Numbered from the stretch's first letter, positions 45,212 to 53,615 are shown. The stretch: DNA of 64,000 nucleotides from an uncultured Alphaproteobacteria bacterium (GCA_900079695.1 LT599022.1:958287-1022286), one strand, 5' to 3'. The notes: generated by a model from the sequence alone, not told the origin. Numbers and translations are program-made.

Positions 45212-46740
45212 GGCGTGTCCTCCATCCGGTTGATCTCGGCGAACAGCGGCGCGAACCCGCCCGTCGGCGCGAGCGGCTTCAGGTGCGCGGCCTTGAAGCC
45301 GTGGGCTTCAAGGAAGTCGCGGATGTAGCGCTCGCGGTCGACGAGGCCGAGGGTGGTTTCGGCGTCCACCTGCATCGCCAGCAGCAGCGCCTGATTGCGC
45401 GCCTGGGCGTCGGCGATGTCCTGATACCGCACCAGCGGCGACACCGGCACCGGCGTCACCCGGCGCCCGCCGAGCGGGAACGGTGCGATCGCGTAGGCGC
45501 TGCCCGCCATCGCCGGGCTCATCAGGATCGCGAGGCACCGCATCACCAGCGGATAGTCGAGCTCCGACAGCAGGCGCAGGCTCATCGGCACGTCCACCGC
45601 CATCTGGTCGGAGCGACGTTCGCCGATCTCGTAGGCGGTGCGGCCGCCGGTGGCTTCGGGCGGCGGCAGGCTCGGCCCCTTGATCGCCGCGTCGATGCCC
45701 TCCTGAAGATCCTTCAGCAGCAGTTGCGAGACGTCGAACTTGCCCGGCGCCTCCAGCGGCTTCAGCCCCTCGGAGCCCGGCGCCTTGGGGATGATCGCGC
45801 CGGGCACCAGCTTGATGTTGGCGGGGTTGAGGACGCCGTCGTCCTCCGCCTGCCAGATGCCGGTGACCGCGATCGACGCATTCTTGAGGATCAGCTCCTT
45901 GGTCTTGTTGGCGGTGGCGATGTCGGCGCGGGCGTCGAGCACCGGGCCGCGGCCCATCGTCTCGCCGGTCGCCTTGTCGATGCGGAACACCACCCACGGC
46001 GAGGTACGGTAGCGCCGCGTCACCAGACGGTGTTCGCCTTCGCGCAGGAACACCGCGTACTCGTAGTCGCGACGCTCGGGGTTCCACAGCGTCGCCTCGA
46101 TCACCGCGAACGGCGCGTCGGGATCGTCGGCGACGCGGCGCGACGCGTCGTCGGGAAGCTTGGCGTCGGTCCAGCGCGCGCCGAGATCGCGGCCGGGCAC
46201 GTCGAAGGCGCGGAACACCGTGCGGATGGTGCCGTCTGGGCTCTCCTCGGGAATCACCTGGCCGACCGGCACCGCCTCGAAACGCAGCGGGTCCTCGGGC
46301 GTGCCCTCGTGGATCAGCAGCGCGCCGGTCGAGACCAACGCGTCGCCAAGCGCGAGCGGCACTTCGAGATGGAAGTTGGAGCGGTCGATCGCCGCGTGGA
46401 AGCGGCGTTCGGCGGTTTCGACGAAAGCGCCCCAGGCGCGCTGGGTGGCCTCGTCGAAGCCCTCGGCGTCGATCCCTTCGGGGAGGAAGTGGGTCCAGTG
46501 GCGGAACGGCGGAAACAGATCGCCGTGGAGCTTGGCGCGCTTCCACTTCACCGCGCGCACCGCGGTGCCGTCGAAGATCTCGGAATCCCGTCGCGCGCCG
46601 CGGGCGTGGGCGTCGTCGTCGTCCTGGTTGGGCAGCGCGAGGCGGTAGGTCTCGCGCAGGATGTCGTCCCACATCCGCCGCTTCGCCTCGGCGCGGGCGA
46701 AGCGGCGCAGGACCGGCTCGGAGAAGCGGGCGGCGGTCAT
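45208..46740 (-). CDS. phage portal (head-tail connector) protein, T7-like
   Basis: 510 residues, the T7 gp8 size (536). The portal ring is the entrance for DNA packaging and the tail docking site. Recognisable segments: RRMWDDILRETYRLALPNQDDDDA, IFDGTAVRAVKWKRAKLHGDLFPPFRHWTHF, GALLIHEGTPEDPLRFEAVPVGQVIPEES, GRGPVLDARADIATANKTKELILKNASIAVTGIWQ and ATGGRTAYEIGERRSDQM. The ATG shares one base with the stop of the upstream frame (TGATG). A complete portal without any terminase in the cluster is notable. Confidence 0.92.
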   Translation of the reverse strand: MTAARFSEPVLRRFARAEAKRRMWDDILRETYRLALPNQDDDDAHARGARRDSEIFDGTAVRAVKWKRAKLHGDLFPPFRHWTHFLPEGIDAEGFDEATQRAWGAFVETAERRFHAAIDRSNFHLEVPLALGDALVSTGALLIHEGTPEDPLRFEAVPVGQVIPEESPDGTIRTVFRAFDVPGRDLGARWTDAKLPDDASRRVADDPDAPFAVIEATLWNPERRDYEYAVFLREGEHRLVTRRYRTSPWVVFRIDKATGETMGRGPVLDARADIATANKTKELILKNASIAVTGIWQAEDDGVLNPANIKLVPGAIIPKAPGSEGLKPLEAPGKFDVSQLLLKDLQEGIDAAIKGPSLPPPEATGGRTAYEIGERRSDQMAVDVPMSLRLLSELDYPLVMRCLAILMSPAMAGSAYAIAPFPLGGRRVTPVPVSPLVRYQDIADAQARNQALLLAMQVDAETTLGLVDRERYIRDFLEAHGFKAAHLKPLAPTGGFAPLFAEINRMEDTP

Positions 46741-46943
46741 CAACCGGCTCCCAGGGTGGTCTTCACCCCCGCCTCGCCGGTTCCGTCGTAGGCGAGCAGC
46801 GAACGGCCCGACTGCCCGGCCTTGAGCGTGCGCAGCCGCGCCTGGTTCCTGGCTTCGAGGGCGGCGGCCTCTTCCTTGGCCTGACGCGCCGCCGCGTCGG
46901 CGGCCTTGGTGTCGGGCTTGGGCGGCGAGAAAACGGATCCCAT
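46740..46943 (-). CDS. small phage protein nested in-frame at the end of the upstream gene
   Basis: 67 residues, initiated at an internal ATG (46943) with a perfect AGGAGG (46954-46949) five bases upstream. MGSVFSPPKPDTKAADAAARQ, NQARLRTLKAGQSGRSLL and GVKTTLGAG match a small protein that podoviruses commonly encode as a free-standing gene right before the portal. Here no stop codon separates it from the upstream frame, so both a longer fusion and this short form are expected. Confidence 0.7.
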   Translation of the reverse strand: MGSVFSPPKPDTKAADAAARQAKEEAAALEARNQARLRTLKAGQSGRSLLAYDGTGEAGVKTTLGAG

Positions 46944-47387
46944 GGAAACCTCCTGTTGCTGGAGTTGACGATAGAGGGCGCGCGGCGTCGTCCACGGCCG
47001 GGACGGCACGCCGAGCAGGTGGGCGACGGCGGAAACACAGGTGGCGGACAGCCGCGGCACCCACGCCGCCGGGCGGCGAGTAGCGACGGCGACGACGCGG
47101 CACCGCCCCGCCCCGGCTTCGGCGAAGACCTGCCGGGCGAAGGCGTCGCCCGCGAATTCGAGAACGTCGATGCACGCCGAGTGCGGGTTGAACAGCAGCC
47201 ATCCCGCGCCGCAATGCAGCCGCCGCATCGCGTAGACGTGCCGGAACCCGGGGCGAAGGAGCGCCCGCAACACCCGCGAGAGGGCGCGGTTTCGGAGCGG
47301 CGCGTTCGCGGGCAGCGGCTCGGGGTCGCAGAACACCGCGTACCACAGCGGGTTGATTGCGGCGGGCGGAGCGGCGGGAAAGTCCAT
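46740..47387 (-). CDS. phage-associated protein fused in-frame to the nested small protein
   Basis: 215 residues from the ATG at 47387, which shares a base with the stop of the regulator gene (TGATG). Residues 1-148 (PLWYAVFCDPEPLPANAPL, FRHVYAMRRLHCGAGWLLFNPHSACIDVLEF, CVSAVAHLLGVPSRPWTTPRALYRQL) resemble a conserved phage protein that I remember with C-V-x-x-V and TPWxLYRxL-like motifs, possibly papain-fold; a His (in RRLHCG) and Cys are present but catalysis is not shown. Residues 149-215 are the nested protein. Confidence 0.65.
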   Translation of the reverse strand: MDFPAAPPAAINPLWYAVFCDPEPLPANAPLRNRALSRVLRALLRPGFRHVYAMRRLHCGAGWLLFNPHSACIDVLEFAGDAFARQVFAEAGAGRCRVVAVATRRPAAWVPRLSATCVSAVAHLLGVPSRPWTTPRALYRQLQQQEVSMGSVFSPPKPDTKAADAAARQAKEEAAALEARNQARLRTLKAGQSGRSLLAYDGTGEAGVKTTLGAG

Positions 47388-47794
47388 CAGCCGCGCTCCG
47401 GCCGGTCGCCGCTGGCCGCGGCGCGCTCGATCTCGGCGAGCGCGTCGGCGTCGTCGGCGGGCACCCGGCACAGCGCGTGATGCTCGGCGCAGTAGGCGGA
47501 ACCCGGTTTCTGCGGGCGATTGCAGTAGGACCACGCGCCCTTGGGGTCGCCCGCGATGTAGCGGCACCCCACCGGATCGCGGGGATCGAGGCGGTCGAGC
47601 AGCCCCGCGATCTCCGCATCGGTTCGCCCGAGCTTGGATTGCCGAATTTCGTAAATTCTCCAGCGCGGAATCGTGCCGCGATCGCGCCAGCCCTGCACCG
47701 TCGTCGGGTGGGCATGGCCGAGCGCCCGCGCCATCGCGCTCAGGCCGCCGAAACGGCGGACCAGGGCATTCACGTCGTCGCGCATGTGGGTCAT
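47387..47794 (-). CDS. HTH protein fused to a GcrA-like zinc/sigma-interacting domain
   Basis: 135 residues. The N-terminal part (about 8-52) is a short helix-turn-helix (LVRRFGGLSAMARALGHAHPTTVQGWRDRGTIPRWRIYEI). The C-terminal part (about 76-110) has C77-x13-C91-x10-C102-x2-H105/H106 with the conserved GDP (CRYIAGDPKG, SYCNRPQKPGSAYCAEHH), which matches the C-terminal domain by which the cell-cycle regulator GcrA binds sigma-70. A DNA-binding head plus this tail suggests an activator that recruits host RNA polymerase. It is the first gene of the minus-strand operon, divergent from a repressor-like gene. Confidence 0.8.
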   Translation of the reverse strand: MTHMRDDVNALVRRFGGLSAMARALGHAHPTTVQGWRDRGTIPRWRIYEIRQSKLGRTDAEIAGLLDRLDPRDPVGCRYIAGDPKGAWSYCNRPQKPGSAYCAEHHALCRVPADDADALAEIERAAASGDRPERG

Positions 47795-47827
47795 GGTTCG
47801 ATCTCCCGGTTTGGCGTCAACGGATGG

Positions 47828-47876
47828 ATATTACGATATTCGGGATTTCTTGTCCAGGACAAAATCACGATATTCG
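47828..47876. promoter_or_regulatory. phage control region: operator palindrome, flanking direct repeats and minus-strand promoter
   Basis: A perfect palindrome TTGTCC-A-GGACAA (47850-47862) is flanked by two copies of ACGATATTCG (47833-47842 and 47867-47876), 34 bases apart. On the minus strand TGGACA (47856-47851) and TAATAT (47833-47828) lie 17 bases apart, so the operator covers the -35 of the promoter for the HTH-GcrA operon. Confidence 0.72.
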
Positions 47877-47878
47877 TC

Positions 47879-47907
47879 TTCACGCCGGGAGCGACACGGA
47901 GTATCAT
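47879..47907 (+). promoter_or_regulatory. possible promoter for the repressor, leaderless transcript
   Basis: TTCACG (47879-47884) and TATCAT (47902-47907) are 17 bases apart. The -10 ends six bases before the ATG at 47914, so transcription would start at or next to the start codon, and no ribosome-binding site is present upstream of that ATG. Confidence 0.5.
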
Positions 47908-47913
47908 CGCGGC

Positions 47914-48255
47914 ATGGAACAGTCCTGGATCGCCGACCGCCTCGCCGAACTCGGCAAGAAGAAACTCGAACTCGCGCAGGCCCTCGGCCTGCCGCCGACG
48001 CGCGTCTCGGAAATCCTGCGCGGGCGGCGCGACATCCATGTCTCCGAACTGCTGCCGCTGGCGCGCTGCCTGGAGATGGACCCGATGACGGTGCTGCTGC
48101 TGTGCGCGCCGCCGCCCGCGCACTTGCGCCCGCCCGAGCCCGCCGCGCCGCCGCCCGCCGACCTCGCCGACGACGAACAGGCGTGGCTCGCCGCCTTCCG
48201 CGCCCTGCCGGAAGCGGAACGCGAACGCTGGCTGCGTGCGGTCAGGAACTTCTGA
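47914..48255 (+). CDS. short XRE-type repressor of the phage-like cluster
   Basis: 113 residues. N-terminal helix-turn-helix (ADRLAELGKKKLELAQALGLPPTRVSEILRGRRDIHVSELLPLARCLEMD, about 6-58), then a proline-rich linker (APPPAHLRPPEPAAPPPADL) and a short helical end. There is no S24 peptidase domain, so induction by RecA-driven self-cleavage as for CI/LexA is unlikely. It is divergent from the HTH-GcrA gene across the operator region and is the only large plus-strand gene in the control end of the cluster. Confidence 0.85.
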   Translation: MEQSWIADRLAELGKKKLELAQALGLPPTRVSEILRGRRDIHVSELLPLARCLEMDPMTVLLLCAPPPAHLRPPEPAAPPPADLADDEQAWLAAFRALPEAERERWLRAVRNF

Positions 48256-48645
48256 TCAGTTGGCCGCCGGACCGAGGCGGATGGTGAGCGGACGCGCCCC
48301 CGGCGGGTTGACGAGGGCGGTGCCGCTCGCCCCGACGCGCACGAACCAGCCGCGCGCCCGCGCCTGCTCCACCAGTTCGGCGGGCGGAATCGCCTGATAA
48401 CCGCGCAGGTGCGCCGCATAGCTGCCGCCGTCGGCCCAGAAGCACAGCTCGACGCGCAGCTCGATATCGTTGAGCGCCGCCGCCGCGCGGCGGTTCCACT
48501 CCGCCAGCACCGCCTGCAGGCCCTCGGGGCCGAGGCGGTCGACCAGACCTTCCGACTCCAGCAGGCGACGGTATTCGTGCCAATTGGCGGCGCGGGGCAT
48601 CAGCTCCTCGGCGCGTTCGCGCACGGCGCGGGCGGTTTCGCTCAT
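48256..48645 (-). CDS. hypothetical protein at the right edge of the phage-like cluster
   Basis: 129 residues, unknown. An N-terminal helical part (RAVRERAEELMPRAANWHEYRRLLESEGL, LQAVLAEWNRRAAAALNDIEL) is followed by a beta-like end (FWADGGSYAAHLRGYQAIPPAELVEQARARGWFVRVG). No membrane segment. It converges on the repressor gene, sharing the TGATCA junction. AGGAGG precedes the ATG. Whether it belongs to the phage element or the host is unclear. Confidence 0.65.
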   Translation of the reverse strand: MSETARAVRERAEELMPRAANWHEYRRLLESEGLVDRLGPEGLQAVLAEWNRRAAAALNDIELRVELCFWADGGSYAAHLRGYQAIPPAELVEQARARGWFVRVGASGTALVNPPGARPLTIRLGPAAN

Positions 48646-48855
48646 CGCGTTTCCTCCTCTTGTTCGTTGGCGCACCAGGATAGCGCGCCACCGGCGGTTG
48701 GCCAACCGGTTCACGCGATCGCCCCGTCAGCGCATGATTACGAATAGGTTGCAAGAACCTTGAAATATTCGTGACACGGTTGACCACCTCTCTCCTCCGC
48801 CGTGTATTGGGGGCGCGGCGACCCGTGGGGGGAACGCCATTGCCGTAGGACTTCC

Positions 48856-50889
48856 ATGACCGACTCCTTCGTGCCGACCCTGATGCCGGGCGAGACTCTG
48901 ACTCCCGAAGCGCTCGAAGCCCTCGAACGGGAAAGCCGGGTCGCGCCCGCCCGGCGTCACGGCGCGATCGATCGCCTTCTCTCCGGTGTGCGCATCGGCC
49001 GCCGGATCTACGCCCTGGTGTGGCTGAGCCTGCTGCTCCTGGGCGGTGCGGCGGCGATCCAGGTTCTTTCCGAACGCACCATCCGCGCCACCGAGGCCGA
49101 GGCCGACGCACTGCGCGCCGACGCCGACGCGGTGCGCGGCATCGAGCTCAACCTGGCGCGCATGGAGGTGGCCGACGTCGGCTTCGCCCGCGACCCGGCG
49201 GCGGCACAGGCGGCCTTCGCCGCGGCGCGCGACGCCGCCTGCGCTCTCGCCACCGGCTCCCTGCAGGCGCGCGTGGGCACGCTCGACACGGCGTTCGCCG
49301 CCGCCGCCGACGCCCGCAGCCGCATCGGCTTCGGCGACGGCGACGGCCTGCGCGGCGGCATGCGCGATGCGGCGCAGACGATCGAGACCGAACTGACGCA
49401 GTGGCCCAACGTCGCCGCGATCGCGGCGAAGATGAGCGCGCTGCGGCGCTACGAACAGTCGTTCCTGGTCACCGCCTCGGCCGACGACGCGGGCCGCCTG
49501 CGCAAGACCGTCAACGAACTCGACTTCGCGATCTCCGGCGGCCCGTTCGGCGCCGACACCCGGGAGAAGCTCGGCGCCGCGCTCAAGGCCTACGGCGCGG
49601 CGATGCGCGCCTACGTCGAGGCGGTCACCCAGCGCAGCGCGTCCGACGCCGCGCTCGCCGAGGCATTCGGCGCCGCCCGCGCCGAGGCCCGCAGCCGCCT
49701 GGACGCGATCGGCCGCGACCTTGCGGCGGCGCGCGAGCGCGTCGGCGCGGTGCGCGCCCGCACCGCGCGCGCCCTGATGGTGGCGGGCGGCATCGGCGTC
49801 GTCCTGTTCGGCGTGCTGGCGATCGCGATCGCGCGGTCGATCCACGCCCCGATCGCCGATATCCGCGCGGCGATGAACGGCCTCGCCGCGGGTGATCGCG
49901 GCGTGCGCATTCCCGGGTTGGCGCGGCGCGACGAAATCGGCGCGATGGCGCGCTCGATCGCGGTGTTCAAGCAGACCGCCCACGAGATCGAGGAAATCCG
50001 CGCCCAGGAGCAGCGCACCAAGGAAGCGGCCGAGCGCGACCGCCGCGAAACCCTGAGGCGGATGGCGGATTCCTTCGAGAACACCGTGCGCCGGGTGGCG
50101 CTGGCGGTGCACGAAAGCGCCGAACGCATCGCCGTCGACGCGGGCGGCCTGTCGCGCGACAGCGAGACCACCCGCCGCCAGGGCGAGGACATGGCGGCCA
50201 CCATCGGCCGCGCCGCCGACAGCATGGGCCGGGTCGTCTCCTCCTCCGACGAACTGTTGCGCACCGTCGAATCGGTGGACCGCCGCCTCGACGAATCCGG
50301 AGAATCGATCCGCCGCGCCCGCGACGGCGCGACCGCGATCACCGGCCGCGTCAAGGCGCTGTCCGACGCCGCCCACGGCATCGGCAAGGTGGTGGAACTG
50401 ATCGCCGAGATCGCCGACAAGACCAACCTGCTGGCCTTGAACGCCACCATCGAGGCGGCGCGCGCGGGCGAAATGGGCAAGGGGTTCGCGGTGGTCGCCG
50501 ACGAGGTCAAGCAGCTCGCCCAGCAGACCCGCCGCGCCACCGCCGAAATCGACGTGCATGTGAAAGGCATCCAGACCGACATCGCCGCGGCGGTCGACGC
50601 GATGTCGGCGATCTGCGCCGACGTCGCCGACATCGAGGCGCTGGCGCACAACCTCGGCGATGCGGTGAACCGTCAGACCGCCGCTTCCACCGAGATCCGC
50701 GATCACGTCGCCGCCGCCGCCGACGGCACCGACGCGGTGTCGGACCGGCTGGGCGCGATGACCCGGGCGATCGCCGCCGCCTCCGCCTCGGCGGACGGCG
50801 TGGTGGCGACGGTGGCGGAACTGACCGAACAGTCGCGCCGTCTCGAAACCGAACTCGACGGCTTCATCGGCCGCATCCACGCGCTTTAA
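48856..50889 (+). CDS. methyl-accepting chemotaxis protein with long helical (HBM-like) sensor
   Basis: 677 residues. An unusual cytoplasmic lead of about 45 residues precedes TM1 (about 54-72). The periplasmic domain is about 240 residues and all-helical with [21 protein letters not shown], which resembles the helical bimodular sensor type. TM2 lies at about 312-332, then HAMP and the signalling hairpin with the tip [19 protein letters not shown] receptors in other bacteria bind TCA intermediates or related acids. The ATG at 48856 has GTAGGA upstream. No pentapeptide tether at the C-terminus. Confidence 0.92.
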   Translation: MTDSFVPTLMPGETLTPEALEALERESRVAPARRHGAIDRLLSGVRIGRRIYALVWLSLLLLGGAAAIQVLSERTIRATEAEADALRADADAVRGIELNLARMEVADVGFARDPAAAQAAFAAARDAACALATGSLQARVGTLDTAFAAAADARSRIGFGDGDGLRGGMRDAAQTIETELTQWPNVAAIAAKMSALRRYEQSFLVTASADDAGRLRKTVNELDFAISGGPFGADTREKLGAALKAYGAAMRAYVEAVTQRSASDAALAEAFGAARAEARSRLDAIGRDLAAARERVGAVRARTARALMVAGGIGVVLFGVLAIAIARSIHAPIADIRAAMNGLAAGDRGVRIPGLARRDEIGAMARSIAVFKQTAHEIEEIRAQEQRTKEAAERDRRETLRRMADSFENTVRRVALAVHESAERIAVDAGGLSRDSETTRRQGEDMAATIGRAADSMGRVVSSSDELLRTVESVDRRLDESGESIRRARDGATAITGRVKALSDAAHGIGKVVELIAEIADKTNLLALNATIEAARAGEMGKGFAVVADEVKQLAQQTRRATAEIDVHVKGIQTDIAAAVDAMSAICADVADIEALAHNLGDAVNRQTAASTEIRDHVAAAADGTDAVSDRLGAMTRAIAAASASADGVVATVAELTEQSRRLETELDGFIGRIHAL

Positions 50890-50944
50890 CGGTTTGCTCA
50901 CCGGTGGGGACCTAGGCTCGCGCATCGACGACCGGAGACCCACG

Positions 50945-51172
50945 ATGCGTTTTCTCGTACCCGCCCTCGCCGCCCTGCTCCTCGCCGCCCCCGCGGTGGC
51001 GGCGGAGCCGACGGCGAGCTTCCGCTCCAATGCCGCCAAGACCGCGGTGCCGGTGCAACCGCGCCAGGGCACCTTTCAGCCGCGCAAGCTCGAAGCCGAA
51101 CGGGCGAAGCAACGCTCCGAGGCCCTGACGCAGCGCATCAAGGCGCTCCGGGAGCGCAACGGCGGCAAGTAA
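50945..51172 (+). CDS. small secreted basic protein
   Basis: 75 residues. Signal peptide 1-20 (MRFLVPALAALLLAAPAVAA), leaving a mature peptide of about 55 residues rich in Lys, Arg and Gln (RKLEAERAKQRSEALTQRIKALRERNGGK). The mature part looks like a single amphipathic helix. Not recognised. It lies 55 bases after the chemoreceptor, same strand; a purine-rich site (CGGAGACC) precedes the ATG. Confidence 0.7.
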   Translation: MRFLVPALAALLLAAPAVAAEPTASFRSNAAKTAVPVQPRQGTFQPRKLEAERAKQRSEALTQRIKALRERNGGK

Positions 51173-51178
51173 CCGGCC

Positions 51179-51796
51179 TCAGAGGCCGTGCAGCAGCCGG
51201 AGACCGATGCCGATCATCGTCACCGCGGTGACGGCGTTGACGATCCGCCAGGTGGCGGGGGTCGCGAGGCTTTTCGACAGCGCCGCCGCGCCGAGACCGA
51301 GACCGAAGAACCAGATCACGCTGGCGCTCATCGCCCCGGCCGCGAACGCCGGGCGCGCCGCCGCCGGAAACTGCGCGGCGACGCCGCCGATCAGCAGCAT
51401 CGCGTCGACGTAGGCATGCGGGTTCAACAGGCTGACCGCCAGCGCGCCGCCGATCACCGCCCGCCGCCCGCGCACCGAGACCCCGGCGTCGAGCCCCTCG
51501 TCGCCGCCCGCGATCGCGCGCTTCGCCGCCAGCACGCCGTAGACGATCACGAACACGCCGCCGAGAGCGCCGAGCAGACGCGCCATTCCCGGGTGCGCGG
51601 TGAGGGCGATCCCGGCGCCGGCGACGCCGGTCCCGATCAGCAGCGCGTCGCACGCCGAGCACACCATCGCGGTGGTCACCGGATGATCGCGTCGCAGCCC
51701 CTGGCCGAGCACGAAGGCGTTCTGCGCGCCGATCGCGACGATCAGTCCGGCCGAGAGCATCAGGCCCGCGGCATAGGCGGAGACGAAGGCGGTCAT
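51179..51796 (-). CDS. argO: LysE/ArgO-type amino acid exporter
   Basis: 205 residues, six predicted membrane helices. The LysE signature AIGAQNAFVLGQGLRRDHP follows the first helix and LLNPHAYVDAMLLIGG is in the middle, both typical of ArgO/LysE exporters of arginine and lysine. Start at 51796 fits the family N-terminus. It is divergent from an ArgP/LysG-type LysR regulator, the classic partner that induces it. Confidence 0.92.
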   Translation of the reverse strand: MTAFVSAYAAGLMLSAGLIVAIGAQNAFVLGQGLRRDHPVTTAMVCSACDALLIGTGVAGAGIALTAHPGMARLLGALGGVFVIVYGVLAAKRAIAGGDEGLDAGVSVRGRRAVIGGALAVSLLNPHAYVDAMLLIGGVAAQFPAAARPAFAAGAMSASVIWFFGLGLGAAALSKSLATPATWRIVNAVTAVTMIGIGLRLLHGL

Positions 51797-51918
51797 GGGG
51801 TCCTCCAGGAAGCCGGGACGATTGGGATTTTTCCGGTCCGGGAAACAAGATGGGCTCGCCATCGTCATAAGTTGAGCGTAAAATCATTCTCCATCATGAA
51901 TTTTTCTAATGGTTCAGA

Positions 51919-52857
51919 ATGCTCGACTCCCGCTGTCTGGAAGCCCTCGCCGCGGTGATCCGCCTCGGCAGTTTCGAACGCGCGGCGGAGGACCTCGGCC
52001 TCACCCAGTCGGCGGTGTCGCAGCGCATCAAACGCCTCGAATCGCAATTCGGCGAGCCGCTGCTGGTACGCTCGAAGCCGGTGGTGGCGACCGCGGCGGG
52101 CGACCGGGTATTCCAGTACATCCTCAACGCCCGGCTGATGGAACGCGACCTGCGCGTCGACGCGGGCGACGGCGGGCCGGAGCAGTTCGAACGGATCCGC
52201 ATCGCCGTCAACGCCGACAGCCTCGCCACCTGGTTCGCCGACGTTCCGGCGCGGCTGTTCCGCCGCTTCGGCCTGCTCTCCGACCTCGTGCTCGACGACG
52301 AGACCCGCACCCTCGACACCCTCAAATCCGGCCACGTGCTCCTGAGCGTCGGCACCCGTGCCGACGCCGTGCAGGGGCTGAAGTCGTACCGCCTCGGGGC
52401 GCTCACCTACTTCCCGGTCGCCTCGCCCGAATTCGTCGCACGGTTCTTCCCCGACGGCGTCACCGTCGCGGCGCTCAAGCGCGCACCCGCGGTGATCTAC
52501 GGCCGCCACGACGAACTCCACCACCTGTTTCTGGAAAAGCACTACCGCATCGGGCCGGGCGACTTCCCGCATCACGTGCTGCCGTCCTCGGAGGGATTCG
52601 TGGTGGCGGCGCGGCAAGGCATCGCCTACGCCCTCTGCGCCGAGCCGCAGGTGCGTGCGCCGGTGGCCGAGGGCGCGTTGCTGCGCATCTCGCCGCACGA
52701 GGTCAGCCGCCGCCTGGTGTTGCACCGCCGCGAGCGCGGTCCGGCGATCCTCGATGCGGTGGTGGCCGAGATCCGCGCCGCGGCGCGCGAGGCCCTCTCC
52801 CCCCACGCCCCGGATCCGCACCCGGAGGCCCCGCCCGGACGGGCGGGTTTCGGGTGA
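51919..52857 (+). CDS. argP: LysR-family regulator ArgP/LysG type
   Basis: 312 residues. The LysR winged helix is at 1-60 (LDSRCLEALAAVIRLGSFERAAEDLGLTQSAVSQRIKRLESQFGEPLLVR), followed by the periplasmic-binding-like effector domain (IAVNADSLATWFADV, LDDETRTLDTLKSGHVLLSVGT, MPC-like AVQGLKSYRLG). NADSLATWF and the size are characteristic of ArgP/IciA. It should activate argO in response to basic amino acids. The 122-base divergent gap is AT-rich. The proline-rich tail after about 290 is longer than usual. Confidence 0.92.
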   Translation: MLDSRCLEALAAVIRLGSFERAAEDLGLTQSAVSQRIKRLESQFGEPLLVRSKPVVATAAGDRVFQYILNARLMERDLRVDAGDGGPEQFERIRIAVNADSLATWFADVPARLFRRFGLLSDLVLDDETRTLDTLKSGHVLLSVGTRADAVQGLKSYRLGALTYFPVASPEFVARFFPDGVTVAALKRAPAVIYGRHDELHHLFLEKHYRIGPGDFPHHVLPSSEGFVVAARQGIAYALCAEPQVRAPVAEGALLRISPHEVSRRLVLHRRERGPAILDAVVAEIRAAAREALSPHAPDPHPEAPPGRAGFG

Positions 52858-52999
52858 ATTCCTCTTGTCCGACGCAGGCGAACGTGGCACACACTTGAAA
52901 CACGGGCTCCCGCCCGCGCGCCACGCGGCCGGGTAGCAAATCTCCACAAAACGAGGGGCGGGCTTGGCCGCTCCGCGACGATCAGAAGGTACGACGACG

Positions 53000-53212
53000 A
53001 TGGCGACTGGGACCGTGAAATGGTTCAACACCACCAAAGGCTACGGCTTCATCCAGCCGGATGAGGGCGGCAAGGACGCGTTCGTGCACATTTCGGCGGT
53101 GGAACGCGCGGGCCTGCGCAGCCTGGCCGACGGCCAGCGCCTCTCCTACGAGCTGGTGGCCGGCCGCGGCGGCCGCGAAGCCGCAGAGAATCTGGTGATC
53201 CTCGACGCCTGA
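53000..53212 (+). CDS. cold-shock domain protein
   Basis: 70 residues. One OB-fold cold-shock domain: GTVKWFNTTKGYGFIQPDEGGKDAFVHISAVERAG, with RNP1 (KGYGFI) and RNP2 (DAFVHIS) intact. It binds single-stranded RNA/DNA and melts mRNA structure. The ATG at 53000 is chosen because it starts at the family N-terminus; the preceding 140 bases may be a leader. It is followed by a strong terminator. Confidence 0.95.
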   Translation: MATGTVKWFNTTKGYGFIQPDEGGKDAFVHISAVERAGLRSLADGQRLSYELVAGRGGREAAENLVILDA

Positions 53213-53236
53213 CGCGATCGGGTCCGATCTCCGGGA

Positions 53237-53261
53237 ACGGGGGGCTTCGCCCCCCGTTTTT
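53237..53261 (+). terminator. rho-independent terminator after the cold-shock gene
   Basis: 8-base-pair stem ACGGGGGG (53237-53244 with 53250-53257) with a tight CTTCG loop and five T. Confidence 0.93.
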
Positions 53262-53615
53262 CGTTTGCCCGCGGCGTAATCGATTTGCCGCAAAACTTGC
53301 ACAAATTTTCTACATATTGTGTATGTTGCCGATTTATGGCGCAAAAACTTGATGCGGAACCCGCAAAGTTCCTGTACGTTTCGGATCAAGGTTGGTCGAC
53401 ATCAGGTCAAGGGGGTTCCGCCGATGCGGCATACCCGTCATGGCTTCCTCGCCAAGGTGCCTCGCCGCATGGGCCGGATATCGGTCCGGTCGACGCCGTG
53501 CCACCCCCGCCGCCAGCCGTTCGCGCCTATCCGAACCGCACCGAAGCCTCCCGCTCCTCAGGACGGGAGGCTTCGCGCTTTCGGACCGTTTTCCCGCTGA
53601 TGAGGACCGCAGCCC
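53262..53615. other. intergenic region upstream of phoH with possible promoter and leader hairpin
   Basis: Contains TTGCAC (53297-53302) and TGTATG (53320-53325) spaced by 17 as a weak promoter candidate in an AT-rich patch, then a 12-base-pair inverted repeat (53542-53553 with 53564-53575) about 40 bases before the phoH ATG. Short frames here show no ribosome site or known family. Confidence 0.5.

Noticed and set aside
33744-48645. Tailocin or siphovirus-type RcGTA
   Set aside because: Portal, scaffold and capsid genes exclude a tailocin, and the T7-like tail tube and fibre proteins lack the long-tail genes (tape measure, major tail protein) of RcGTA.
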